From positions 248,001 to 312,000 of the forward strand of contig JACPVG010000036.1 in NCBI GenBank assembly GCA_016191875.1: a stretch of DNA of 64,000 nt, given 5' to 3'. This document shows, piece by piece, positions 1-7,541 of this stretch; the stretch's first letter is position 1, and each line of letters starts with the position of its first letter. The position numbers and the translations under genes were made by a program. The stretch is from Chloroflexota bacterium (lineage in GTDB: Bacteria; Chloroflexota; Anaerolineae; Anaerolineales; UBA11579). Below the pieces are notes generated by a model that saw only the letters and a list, made by a program, of their open reading frames with translations, had not been told where the DNA came from and searched no databases.

Positions 1-1746
1 ACTGCCGATGCTGGCGAGGGTGTGCAGGGCGCCGAGTTCCCGCAGCTGGCGGCGGGTGGCCTCGAACAGGCGGGCGTTCTCGATAGTGGCAGCCGCCTGG
101 CTGGTGATGGTCTCGGCCAGGATGATTTCCTGCTCATCGAATTCGCGCAACCGGGTGTTGTCTTCCAATTCCACGATGCCGATGACCTCGCCTTTAGCGG
201 AGAGCGGCAGCATCAGCGTGCTGAAGATGCCGTATTGTTCCATATATTCGGCGGTGAGCGGCGGCAGGTTGGGCGAATTGCGGTTGGCCTGGAGGGTGAC
301 GTTCTGGCGCAGGACCTGGGCGCTCATGGGGATGCTCTCCAGCGAGACCGGGCGGCGCCACTCGTTCGCGTGGTCCTCGGGGCCGACATTGTATTCCACC
401 TGCATGCTGATGGTGTCGCTGGCGCGGTCCCACATCGAGATCGAACACGAATCGACTTCCAGCAACTGGCCGAGCTGGAAGGCAAAACTCTCCAGGACTT
501 CGTTAAGGTCCAGGCTGGAGGTGATGTTGGCGGCGGCGGCGTTGAGGGCGGCGAATTGGCGGGCACGCTGCTGCTCGGCGGCCAACAGGTGTTCGCGCTC
601 AGTCTCGGTCTGCTTGCGCTTGGTGATGTCGTGGATCGTGGCGACCACGCCCACCACCTGGCCCTCGGGCGAGGCCAGCGGGCTGTAGGTGCCCTGGGTC
701 CAGCCGGTCTTGCCGGTGTGGGCGACGTAGTAGGGGATGTCCGAGGAACGCACGGTCTCGCCCTGCAGTACGCGCTGGAGCAAGTTGAGCATGCCCTGGG
801 CTGCCAGGTCGGGGAACACCTCGCTGGCCGCCTTGCCGAGCACGTCGCGCGCCTTCAGGCCGGTGATGTCCTCCATGAAGCGATTCCAGACCAGGTAGCG
901 CAGGTCGCGGTCGTAGACCACCACGCCTTCCTGCACGCTTTCGATGATGTTGGTGTTCAGCAACTGCGATTGCCTGAGGGCGGCCTCGATACGTTTGCGC
1001 TCGGTGATGTCCTCGATGCTGCCTTCGATGTAGCGCGGCGGACCACTGACCTCCGGCACCTGCCGGGCGTTTAGGCTTACCAATACCGGCTGGCCGTCGT
1101 AACAGCGCAGTTCGAGTTCGCGGCTGAGCACCACGCCGCTGGCATCCAGGGCGGCCAGCATGGCGGTGCGCACCGCCGGGTCCAGGTAAAGCTCGGCAAC
1201 CGGCGCCTGGAGCAGCGTTTTCCGGTCGGGGTAGTTCAACAGGGCCACCAATGCCAGGTTGGCGTCCAGCATTCTGCCGTCCAATGTGGAGCGGAAAAGG
1301 CCGATCGGCACGCCGTCGAATAATGTCCGGTAGCGCGCCTCGGCTTCCGCCAGGGCGCGACGCTGCTCGCCGTGGCGCAGCAGGCTCTCGATGATTCCGG
1401 GCAGCAGGGCGAATTGGGACGGCGATTTAAGGACATAGTCATCCAGGCCGGCTTTCATCGCCTGGACGGCCACTTCTTCGCTGCCGGTGATGGTGAACAT
1501 CAGCACCGGCGTTTCGGGGTAGTGCTGTTTGACCTGACGCGTGACAGTGATGCCGTCGGCCCAGCCCAGGTGGTAATCCACGATGACCAGATCGAAATCG
1601 CCGCCATCCAGGGCCTGGTCGAAGGTGGCCGGGCTGAGCACCTCATTGATTCTCAGGGCCGAGAAGTGCTTCTCCAGGCCATGACGAATCAGGACGCGGT
1701 CGTCCGGGTTGTCTTCGATGAGGAGGATGGTCAGAGCATCGCTCAT
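1..1746 (-). CDS. REC-PAS-PAS-GAF signalling protein (3' end beyond window)
   Basis: Open frame from an ATG at 1746 running off the left edge, 582 codons with no stop. I translated it by hand. Residues 1-120 are a response-regulator receiver: acidic residues E11-D12, phospho-acceptor D57 in VIVDYHLG, switch T85, K107 in DYVLKSP. Two PAS domains follow (about 140-265 and 275-395), the second starting after an ITERKRIEAAL linker. A GAF domain (about 410-560) contains DTISMQVEYNVGPED and IGIVELEDNTRLREFDEQE. The output domain (histidine kinase, GGDEF or other) lies outside the window, so the final role is unknown. A cytoplasmic sensor is likely, as no membrane segment is visible. It starts 13 nt after the neighbouring response regulator stops, so the two are probably co-transcribed. 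Confidence 0.85.
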   Translation of the reverse strand, partial: MSDALTILLIEDNPDDRVLIRHGLEKHFSALRINEVLSPATFDQALDGGDFDLVIVDYHLGWADGITVTRQVKQHYPETPVLMFTITGSEEVAVQAMKAGLDDYVLKSPSQFALLPGIIESLLRHGEQRRALAEAEARYRTLFDGVPIGLFRSTLDGRMLDANLALVALLNYPDRKTLLQAPVAELYLDPAVRTAMLAALDASGVVLSRELELRCYDGQPVLVSLNARQVPEVSGPPRYIEGSIEDITERKRIEAALRQSQLLNTNIIESVQEGVVVYDRDLRYLVWNRFMEDITGLKARDVLGKAASEVFPDLAAQGMLNLLQRVLQGETVRSSDIPYYVAHTGKTGWTQGTYSPLASPEGQVVGVVATIHDITKRKQTETEREHLLAAEQQRARQFAALNAAAANITSSLDLNEVLESFAFQLGQLLEVDSCSISMWDRASDTISMQVEYNVGPEDHANEWRRPVSLESIPMSAQVLRQNVTLQANRNSPNLPPLTAEYMEQYGIFSTLMLPLSAKGEVIGIVELEDNTRLREFDEQEIILAETITSQAAATIENARLFEATRRQLRELGALHTLASIGS

Positions 1747-1759
1747 CCGGGAACGTTCC

Positions 1760-2209
1760 TCAACTTTCCAGGAGGGGGCGTTCGTTCAATTTCATCCAGT
1801 AGGTTTCGATGGACGCAACCAGGGCGGCCAGCTGCCTGTAATCGCTGGGTTTGACGAGGTAGGAGTTCGCCCCGGCGGCGTAGGCGCGGCGCATATCCGC
1901 AGGTTCGTCGGATGAGGAGAGCACGATGATCGGCAGATTGCGCAGGCGCGGCTGGCTCTTGACCCAGGCCAGCACGTCGAAGCCGGAGGCGCGCGGCAGT
2001 TTGAGGTCGAGCAGGACGATCTGCGGCAGCGGGTGCTCCAGGCGGTCGGCAAACGGGCCGACGCCGTTCAGGTATTCGATGGCCTGTTCGCCGTCGGCGG
2101 CGTGCTGCAGGCGGCAGTTGCGGGCGCGGCTCGACACCGCTCTTTGAAGCAGGTGAGCGTCGGTGGGGTCATCCTCAACGAGCAGGATGGTGTTAAGCGA
2201 GCGGGTCAT
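1760..2209 (-). CDS. Rcp1-type single-domain response regulator
   Basis: 149-aa stand-alone receiver domain. Visible are the acidic pocket VEDDP (11-15), phospho-acceptor D68 in VLLDLKLP, the VLSSSDEP switch region and K120 in SYLVKP. The spacing and the SGFDVL and RNLPIIVLSSS segments match the cyanobacterial-phytochrome Rcp1 group of response regulators, which act as phospho-relays to or from multi-sensor kinases. A longer frame reaches 2257, but I chose ATG 2209 because AGAGGAG lies 5 nt upstream and the family starts right before the first beta strand. It is the first gene of a probable pair with the REC-PAS-PAS-GAF protein and likely exchanges phosphate in the same pathway (inference). 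Confidence 0.88.
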   Translation of the reverse strand: MTRSLNTILLVEDDPTDAHLLQRAVSSRARNCRLQHAADGEQAIEYLNGVGPFADRLEHPLPQIVLLDLKLPRASGFDVLAWVKSQPRLRNLPIIVLSSSDEPADMRRAYAAGANSYLVKPSDYRQLAALVASIETYWMKLNERPLLES

Positions 2210-2505
2210 GCTTCTCCTCTGTTGCGGCGCCCCCGCCTGGCGCGTCGAAGCCTTCATTTGATTTTACTCCATCCTGTGCGCGGCCGAATCGATAAAACTG
2301 TCAGGTGGGCGGCCTGTCGTGTGGTTGGCCGTAAGTAAATGAAAATTATGGCGCCCACGTACGGCCAACTACTGAAGCAGCCCAATGGCCGACCGCCAGA
2401 AAGTCCCCGAATGTATACAAGGAGCCTATGTATCAAGCCTTTCACTGGCTGCTCAGATAGGTGGGATATAATTAAAATCCCCAGGCCAAACGCACAGGTG
2501 ACGCC
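2210..2505. other. Divergent intergenic region
   Basis: Nearly 300 nt between the minus-strand response regulator and the plus-strand nucleoside phosphorylase, clearly richer in A+T than the flanks. It must hold promoters for both directions. The only good match I see is a perfect TATAAT at 2467-2472 facing right; no convincing -35 box is at the right distance. Short open frames here have no family resemblance and I do not call them. Confidence 0.5.
2467..2472 (+). promoter_or_regulatory. -10 box for pyrimidine-nucleoside phosphorylase
   Basis: TATAAT 34 nt before the ATG at 2506, in an A+T-rich stretch. The -35 candidate (TTCACT at 2441) is 20 nt away, which is too far for a standard promoter, so only the -10 is supported. 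Confidence 0.45.
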
Positions 2506-3810
2506 ATGCGCATGGTGGATCTGATCGTCAAAAAACGCGACCGGCAGGAATTGACCACCGAAGAGATCAACGACTTTGTGGCTGGTTTCACGCGCGGCGA
2601 AGTGCCGGATTACCAGGCCGCCGCGTTTGCCATGGCGATTCTGCTCAACGGCATGAGTGCCCGCGAGACCACCGACTTGACCCTGGCGATGGCCGGCAGC
2701 GGGGATACGCTCAACCTCACTGGCGTGGTGAGTCTGGCCGTGGACAAGCACAGCACCGGCGGGGTGGGGGACAAGACCACCCTGGTGACCGAACCGGTGG
2801 TGGCAGCCTGCGGCCTGCCGGTGGGCAAGATGAGCGGGCGCGGGCTGGGGTTCTCCGGCGGCACGCTGGACAAGATGGAATCCATCCCCGGTTACCGTAC
2901 TGACCTGACCACTGAAGAATTCCTCGCCCAACTGCACGACGTAGGGCTGGTGCTCACCGGTCAGACCGGCGACCTGGCCCCGGCCGACGGCAAACTGTAT
3001 GCCCTGCGCGACGTGACCGGCACTGTGCCATCCCTGCCGCTGATCGCCTCATCCATCATGAGCAAGAAACTGGCGGCCGGCGCCCAGCGCATCGTGCTGG
3101 ACGTGAAGGTCGGCGAAGGCGCGTTCATGCGCACGCTGGACGAGGCCCGCGCCCTGGCGCAGGCCATGGTGGATATTGGGAGGCTGGCGGGCCGTAAGAC
3201 GGTGGCCCTGCTTTCGGACATGAACCAGCCGCTGGGCGAGGCGGTGGGCAACGCCCTGGAAGTGAAAGAAGCCATTGACACCCTGCATGGGAATGGGCCG
3301 CGCGACTTCCGCGAACACGCCCTGGAAGTGGCCTGCCACCTGCTGGTGCTGGGCGAATCGGCTGCAAGCCTGAAGGAAGCCCGCAAGATGGCCGAGGCCG
3401 CCATCGCCGATGGCCGGGCCTGGGAGAAATTCCGGGCGCTGGTGGCGGCCCAGGGCGGCGACCCCGCCTACGTGGACAACCCGCACAAACTGCCCCAGGC
3501 TCCGCTGGTGGAAACCGTGGACGCGCCGCGCGGCGGCTGGCTGAAGCAGGTGAACGCCCGCATCGTGGGCGAGACGGCCGTTCTGCTGGGGGCCGGGCGC
3601 ATGGCGAAAGGCGACCCTATCGACCATGCGGTGGGGGTGGTGGTGCACCGCAAGGTGGGGGAGAAGCTGAGCGCAGGCGAGGCGCTGTTCACCGTGCATG
3701 CCAGCGACGCGGAGCGGCTGGCCGAAGCGAAAACCCGCCTGCTGGCGGCCCACGAGTTCAGCGATGCGCAGGTGGAATCGCTGCCGCTGTTCTATGGCGT
3801 GGTGCGGTAG
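2506..3810 (+). CDS. pdp: Pyrimidine-nucleoside phosphorylase
   Basis: 434 aa, the usual length of the thymidine/pyrimidine-nucleoside phosphorylase family, which splits uridine or (deoxy)thymidine with phosphate into base and (deoxy)ribose-1-phosphate. The N-terminus [12 protein letters not shown] is the family start. The phosphate-binding [13 protein letters not shown] and the signature [16 protein letters not shown] are intact. The C-terminal alpha/beta domain contains [15 protein letters not shown]. Start ATG 2506 is preceded by AGGTGA; a second in-frame ATG lies at 2512. It stands alone, with no deoC, cdd or transporter beside it. The exact substrate range (Pdp versus DeoA) cannot be told from this sequence. 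Confidence 0.95.
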   Translation: MRMVDLIVKKRDRQELTTEEINDFVAGFTRGEVPDYQAAAFAMAILLNGMSARETTDLTLAMAGSGDTLNLTGVVSLAVDKHSTGGVGDKTTLVTEPVVAACGLPVGKMSGRGLGFSGGTLDKMESIPGYRTDLTTEEFLAQLHDVGLVLTGQTGDLAPADGKLYALRDVTGTVPSLPLIASSIMSKKLAAGAQRIVLDVKVGEGAFMRTLDEARALAQAMVDIGRLAGRKTVALLSDMNQPLGEAVGNALEVKEAIDTLHGNGPRDFREHALEVACHLLVLGESAASLKEARKMAEAAIADGRAWEKFRALVAAQGGDPAYVDNPHKLPQAPLVETVDAPRGGWLKQVNARIVGETAVLLGAGRMAKGDPIDHAVGVVVHRKVGEKLSAGEALFTVHASDAERLAEAKTRLLAAHEFSDAQVESLPLFYGVVR

Positions 3811-3847
3811 GGGCAGTCAATCCGTGTCCCCGGGATGTTCCAGGTTC

Positions 3848-4008
3848 TGTTGACATTTTCGGCGATTTTGCCTCGCCGCATGTCATTCTGAGGGAGGAGA
3901 CGCAGTCGCCGACCGAAGAATCTGCCTTTTGGGCTGTGCAATAGATTCTTCCCTCGCTGTCGCTCGCTCAGAATGACAGATTCCAAGTAATGTGGCGAAA
4001 TGTCAACA
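3848..4008. repeat. Nested palindromic intergenic element
   Basis: Three concentric inverted repeats in a 160-bp gap. Outer: TGTTGACATTT (3848-3858) with its complement at 3998-4008. Middle: TGTCATTCTGAG (3881-3892) with a perfect 12-bp complement at 3967-3978. Inner: GAAGAATCT (3915-3923) with a perfect complement at 3943-3951. The middle and inner arms resemble the REP/MITE-like TCATTCTGAG...GAAGAATCT sequences scattered in many bacterial genomes (general knowledge). No coding capacity. Confidence 0.75.
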
Positions 4009-4030
4009 CGCCCCAGTCAAGCTCCAGTCA

Positions 4031-4061
4031 AAACAGCGGGGCTGGCCATGGCCAGCCCCGC
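4031..4061 (-). terminator. Terminator downstream of degV
   Basis: A perfect 26-bp palindrome (4036-4061, arms GCGGGGCTGGCCA) begins 34 nt after the degV stop. Read on the minus strand it is followed by CTGTTTTGAC, a short T run. The stem is strong and the U-tract modest. Confidence 0.6.
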
Positions 4062-4094
4062 ACACTCCTCCTCCAACAAGGAAGCTAATCGAAT

Positions 4095-4952
4095 TCAGCC
4101 GCCGTACCCGGCCATGTAGGCGATGCCCACTGTGCCGGGGCCGGTGTGCGTGCCCACCGCCGGGCTGACATCCGTCATCAGCGTCTGGTTGGCGGGCACA
4201 GCCGCGGTGACCAGGTTCAGCAGTTCCTGGGCCTCATCCGGGGTGTTGGCGTGAATCGTCGCCAGATAGACCGGCGACTTGCCCTTGATCTGTTCCACGA
4301 CCAGTTCAGCCAGCCGCGCCAGAGCTTTCTTGCGGGTGCGGACCCGCTCGAGCGGCTCAAGCCGCCCTTCAGACAGGTACAGCAGCGGCTTCAGGCTGAG
4401 CGCCGTCCCGAGGAAGCGCTGCGCCCCGCCAATGCGCCCGCCGCGGTGCAGGAATTCCAGCGTGTCCGGCGTGATGTAAACGCCAGTATGTTTGCAGGCT
4501 TCACTGGCGGTCTTGTGGCACTCCGCCAGGCTCTTGCCCGCCAGGGCCGCGTCGCCGGCCAGCATCAACGGCCAGCCGGCGCCCATCGAAACCGAGAAGG
4601 TGTCCAGATGCAGGATGTTGGCGTTGGGCAGCATGGCCTTGGCCTGTTCGGCTGACGCCAGCGTGCCGGAGAGTTTGGAGGAGACGTAAATGCCGAGGAT
4701 GTCGTAGCCTTCGGCCAGCAGTTCATCATAGCAGGCCTTGACCGCCGCCGGCGAGGGCTGGCTGGTGGTGGGCATGGTGGGGGATGTCGAGAGTCGCTTG
4801 AAGAAATCGGTAGGTTTGATGTCGAACAGGTCGCGCAGTTCCTCGCCGTCCCAGATGACGACGGCCGGAGCGATCTTCACGTGATATTTCTGGATCCATG
4901 CGTCGGGGATGTAGGCGGTGCTGTCCGTCACAATTGCGACTTTGTTTGCCAT
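4095..4952 (-). CDS. DegV family fatty-acid-binding protein
   Basis: 285 aa. The N-terminus MANKVAIVTDSTAYIPDAW and the TSQPSPAAV loop are typical of the DegV/FakB family. These two-domain cytoplasmic proteins hold one fatty acid and in Firmicutes present it to the FakA kinase. The C-terminal part has the GVYITPDTLEFLHRGGRIGG segment that is strongly conserved in FakB proteins. The frame is open to 5120, but ATG 4952 is the start: AAGGAG precedes it and the extra residues have no family similarity. No fakA gene is visible nearby, so whether it feeds fatty acids into phospholipid synthesis here is inference. It is divergently arranged with the Rrf2 gene. Confidence 0.92.
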   Translation of the reverse strand: MANKVAIVTDSTAYIPDAWIQKYHVKIAPAVVIWDGEELRDLFDIKPTDFFKRLSTSPTMPTTSQPSPAAVKACYDELLAEGYDILGIYVSSKLSGTLASAEQAKAMLPNANILHLDTFSVSMGAGWPLMLAGDAALAGKSLAECHKTASEACKHTGVYITPDTLEFLHRGGRIGGAQRFLGTALSLKPLLYLSEGRLEPLERVRTRKKALARLAELVVEQIKGKSPVYLATIHANTPDEAQELLNLVTAAVPANQTLMTDVSPAVGTHTGPGTVGIAYMAGYGG

Positions 4953-5063
4953 GGCACTCTCCTTGTGAGTTTTAAAAATGGCATCTGAAGATAGAGAAAC
5001 CTGCTTAACGAAATCTAACCCCCAAGACGGGCATAAGTTGCGAGGCGGCCAGCCTGCGCCGGC

Positions 5064-5092
5064 TTGACAGACCAATCTCAACCGGCTAAAAT
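5064..5092 (+). promoter_or_regulatory. Sigma-70-type promoter of the rrf2 gene
   Basis: TTGACA (5064-5069), 17-nt spacer, TAAAAT (5087-5092). Predicted transcription start is near 5099, just before the operator-like dyad at 5102-5116. Confidence 0.75.
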
Positions 5093-5101
5093 ACTTAATA
5101 T

Positions 5102-5116
5102 CTATTGATTTAGTAG
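5102..5116 (+). promoter_or_regulatory. Candidate Rrf2 operator, site 1
   Basis: CTATT-N5-AGTAG, a 15-bp dyad lying at about +4 to +18 of the predicted rrf2 transcript. The same dyad with the same 5-nt spacer (CTACT-N5-AGTAG) occurs before the next gene at 5582. Extended match: the 11-mer ATGTCTACTAA is found at 5578-5588 and, on the other strand, at 5110-5120. Position suggests autorepression (inference). Confidence 0.6.
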
Positions 5117-5123
5117 ACATGTG

Positions 5124-5555
5124 ATGAAGCTATCCAAACGCGGTGAATACGGCCTGCGGGCCATGATCTTCCTGGCGGCGCACCAAAGAGAGAGTGCTGT
5201 GTTTCCCATCGGCGAGATCGCCGCGCGCGAGAACATCCCCGAACGCTTCCTTGAACAAATATTGCTGACGCTCAAGAACGCCGGTCTGCTGCAGAGCAAG
5301 AAGGGCGCCGCAGGCGGCTATTACCTGGCGCGCCCGCCGGCAGGCATCACCCTCGGCGAGATCGAGCGCATCCTGGATGGGCCGCTGGCCCCCATCCGCT
5401 GCGTAAGCCAGATGGCCTATGAGCCCTGTGACTGCCCGGATGAGGCCGCCTGCGGCCTGCGCATGGCGATGTTCGATGTGCGCGCCGCCATCGCCGGGGT
5501 GCTGGACCGTACCACGCTGGCGGATGTGGCGGCACGTGCCCACGCCGCCAGGTAG
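5124..5555 (+). CDS. Rrf2 family transcriptional regulator with Cys cluster
   Basis: 143 aa. The winged-helix N-terminus MKLSKRGEYGLRAMIFLA, IPERFLEQILLTLKNAGLLQSKKGAAGGYYLARP and the LGEI segment are diagnostic for Rrf2. Four cysteines (C93, C102, C104, C110) sit where IscR, NsrR and RsrR carry their [2Fe-2S] or [4Fe-4S] ligands, so an Fe-S or thiol sensor is likely. CymR-type regulators lack this cluster. ATG 5124 is chosen over the overlapping GTG 5121. The gene sits just upstream of a TauE/SafE permease with matching dyads before both genes. This suggests it controls itself and sulfur-compound or anion transport (inference). Confidence 0.9.
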   Translation: MKLSKRGEYGLRAMIFLAAHQRESAVFPIGEIAARENIPERFLEQILLTLKNAGLLQSKKGAAGGYYLARPPAGITLGEIERILDGPLAPIRCVSQMAYEPCDCPDEAACGLRMAMFDVRAAIAGVLDRTTLADVAARAHAAR

Positions 5556-5581
5556 GGTTCTTTTTATTTTCCGAATAATGT

Positions 5582-5596
5582 CTACTAAGACAGTAG
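5582..5596 (+). promoter_or_regulatory. Candidate Rrf2 operator, site 2
   Basis: CTACT-N5-AGTAG, the same dyad and spacing as at 5102-5116, 34 nt before the TTG start of the permease gene. Sharing between the regulator and its neighbour is the main evidence that it is an operator. Confidence 0.6.
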
Positions 5597-5630
5597 GTTA
5601 TATGTACAAATCGAACACAAGGAGTGCAAA

Positions 5631-6380
5631 TTGGATGGCAGCCAGCAGTTCCTCATCTTCCTCGTCGTCGGGTTCGTGGCGCAGATCATCGATGGCAGCC
5701 TTGGCATGGCCTACGGCGTGAGTGCCAGTTCCTTCCTGCTCACTTTTGGCATCCCGCCGGCGGTCGCCAGTTCCAGCGTGCACGCCGCCGAGACCTTCAC
5801 TACGTTTGTCTCGGGCCTCTCGCACTGGCGGCTGGGCAACGTGGACTGGAGTCTGGTGAAGAAACTCGCCATCCCCGGCGTGCTGGGCGGAATCACCGGC
5901 GCCTACGTGCTCACCAGCATTGACGGCAACGTCATCAAGCCCTGGATCTCGGCTTATCTGCTGCTGATGGGCCTGCGCATCCTGTTCAAGGCATTCCGCA
6001 ACCTGCCGGTGGAGGCCAGCTTGCGCGCCCATCCCTCGCTGCTGGGGCTCGCCGGCGGGTTCATGGACGCCATTGGAGGCGGTGGCTGGGGACCGGTAGT
6101 GACCACCACGCTGTTGGCCGACGGCCACCCGCCGCGCATGACCATCGGTTCTGTGAACCTGACCGAGTTCTTCGTCACTTTCAGCCAGTCGATCACCTTC
6201 ATCCTCACCATCGGCCTGACGTTATGGCCGGTGATCGCCGGGCTGGTGTTGGGCGGGGTGGCCGCCGCGCCGCTGGGCGCTCTGGCGGCCCGCAAGATCC
6301 CGGCGCGCGCCATGCTTATCCTCGTCGGCCTGACCATCATCCTTCTCAGTTTGCGGAGCATCGTGCTGGCGGTGAAATAA
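5631..6380 (+). CDS. TSUP (TauE/SafE) family anion permease
   Basis: 249 aa, about 8 hydrophobic segments. The N-terminal half has GFVAQIIDGSLGMAYGVSASSFL and the second repeat GFMDAIGGGGWGPVVTTTL, the duplicated glycine-rich motifs of the TauE/SafE (TSUP, DUF81) family. Members export or import sulfite, sulfoacetate, thiosulfate or other organic anions through the cytoplasmic membrane. The start is TTG 5631, supported by AAGGAG at 5619-5624; no in-frame ATG fits. It follows the Rrf2 gene by 75 nt and shares a dyad operator with it. A sulfur link is plausible because other Rrf2 members control sulfur genes, but the substrate is unknown. Confidence 0.9.
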   Translation: MDGSQQFLIFLVVGFVAQIIDGSLGMAYGVSASSFLLTFGIPPAVASSSVHAAETFTTFVSGLSHWRLGNVDWSLVKKLAIPGVLGGITGAYVLTSIDGNVIKPWISAYLLLMGLRILFKAFRNLPVEASLRAHPSLLGLAGGFMDAIGGGGWGPVVTTTLLADGHPPRMTIGSVNLTEFFVTFSQSITFILTIGLTLWPVIAGLVLGGVAAAPLGALAARKIPARAMLILVGLTIILLSLRSIVLAVK

Positions 6381-6412
6381 AAAAGCCTCCCGCAGGCGAC
6401 GGCCTGGGGAGG
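6378..6412 (-). terminator. Terminator of the CpaF/TadA gene
   Basis: CCTCCC (6386-6391) pairs with GGGAGG (6407-6412). On the minus strand the hairpin is followed by a run of T from 6384 to 6378. It lies 30 nt beyond the cpaF stop and can also end the convergent permease transcript, though no T run exists on that side. Confidence 0.7.
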
Positions 6413-6441
6413 TATGGGGTGCGCGGCGCGTAGCCGGACCT

Positions 6442-7461
6442 TCAACTCCAGCGGCTTTGGGCGCCGGTGGGTTCCACGGCGTCGGTTTCCGGGTTGTAGC
6501 GGAACAGGGGCTGCAGGACGTAGCGGTCGTTTTCCAAGCCGCGCAATTCGCTGATGACCATGATGCGGCGGCTGCCGTTTTCCAGGCGTGCCTGATGCGT
6601 GATCAGGTGGATGGCGTCGGCGACCGCCACGCGAATCTCGAACAGGCCGATGCCGAGTTCGGCCATCAGGCACATGGTTTCCAGGCGCGCCAGGGCGTTT
6701 TCCGGGCCGTTGGCGTGCAGGCTGGCGAGCGAGCCGTCGTGGCCGGTTGCCATCAACTGCAAGGCGTGAATCGCTTCCTTGCCGTGCAATTCGCCGAACA
6801 CCAACCGGTCGGGGCGCATGCGCGCCGCGCAGGTCACCAGGTCCGCGAAACTGAGGTCGGGCGAGTTATCGGCGGCGAGCCGCACAGCGCGCGGGTGATC
6901 GATTCGGAGTTCGACGTGCTCTTCCAGGATGATCACGCGCTCGTCGGGGGGGATGTTCTCGGCCAGGGTGTTGATCACGGTGGTCTTGCCGCTGCCGGTG
7001 CTGCCCGATACCAGGATGTTGGCGCGTTTATCGATCGCGCTCTTGAAGAATGCCACCGCGGCGGGGGACAGCGCGCCCACCTCGACGAGATCCTCGAAGG
7101 TCATGCGCCGTTTGATTAACTTGCGGATGACCAAATGGGGGCCATCCACCGCCGATGGGGGGATGATGGCCAGCATGTGGCTGTTATCCGGCAGGCGCAC
7201 GGTGGCGGCGGTCTTGGCGGGGCCGAGCGCCTCGCCGACCAGAGCCAGCAGTGCATCCATCGTTCGCAGCAATTCGTCGGTCGTTGCGAAGCGCACGCCG
7301 GCGTCTTCGATCTTCCCGGCCCGTTCGATGAATACCTTGTCGGACGCATTCACCATGATCTCGGAAACGCCGGGGTCGGCTTGCAGAGCGGCCAGCGGCC
7401 CGAGCGCTTCCATCAGGCGGGCATCTGCGGGTGGGGTGGGAGGTTCACTCTTACGTGCCAT
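6442..7461 (-). CDS. TadA/CpaF-type secretion ATPase
   Basis: 339 aa, the conserved core of CpaF/TadA ATPases that power Flp-type pilus assembly. Walker A is GSTGSGKTT (about 153-161). The Asp box IILEEHVELRIDHP, the Walker B-like RPDRLVFGEL and the His box GHDGSLASLHANGPENALARLE follow in the usual order. No long N-terminal domain is present. Start ATG 7461 has AAAGGAG upstream. No flp, tadB, tadC, cpaB or secretin genes are nearby, so this is an orphan copy. It may serve a pilus encoded elsewhere. It lies 80 nt after the kinase-LuxR gene on the same strand, so it may be read through from it. Confidence 0.92.
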   Translation of the reverse strand: MARKSEPPTPPADARLMEALGPLAALQADPGVSEIMVNASDKVFIERAGKIEDAGVRFATTDELLRTMDALLALVGEALGPAKTAATVRLPDNSHMLAIIPPSAVDGPHLVIRKLIKRRMTFEDLVEVGALSPAAVAFFKSAIDKRANILVSGSTGSGKTTVINTLAENIPPDERVIILEEHVELRIDHPRAVRLAADNSPDLSFADLVTCAARMRPDRLVFGELHGKEAIHALQLMATGHDGSLASLHANGPENALARLETMCLMAELGIGLFEIRVAVADAIHLITHQARLENGSRRIMVISELRGLENDRYVLQPLFRYNPETDAVEPTGAQSRWS

Positions 7462-7541
7462 GGTCAGGCTCCTTTTCGCGGGTCATTGTGACACCAGCAT
7501 AGCCCAGGTGGCTCGTCCTGAACATCCGTGGAATCCACAGG

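Noticed and set aside
22..1074. 350-codon plus-strand open frame
   Set aside because: It lies opposite the REC-PAS-PAS-GAF gene, has no family motif, and is a shadow caused by high third-position GC.
4095..5120. 341-residue form of DegV starting at 5120
   Set aside because: The extra N-terminus is unlike the family, contains the divergent promoter, and ATG 4952 has a good ribosome-binding site.
5602..5640. ATG start at 5602 for the TSUP gene
   Set aside because: That ATG is in another frame; the TTG at 5631 with AAGGAG is in the right frame and gives the normal N-terminus.
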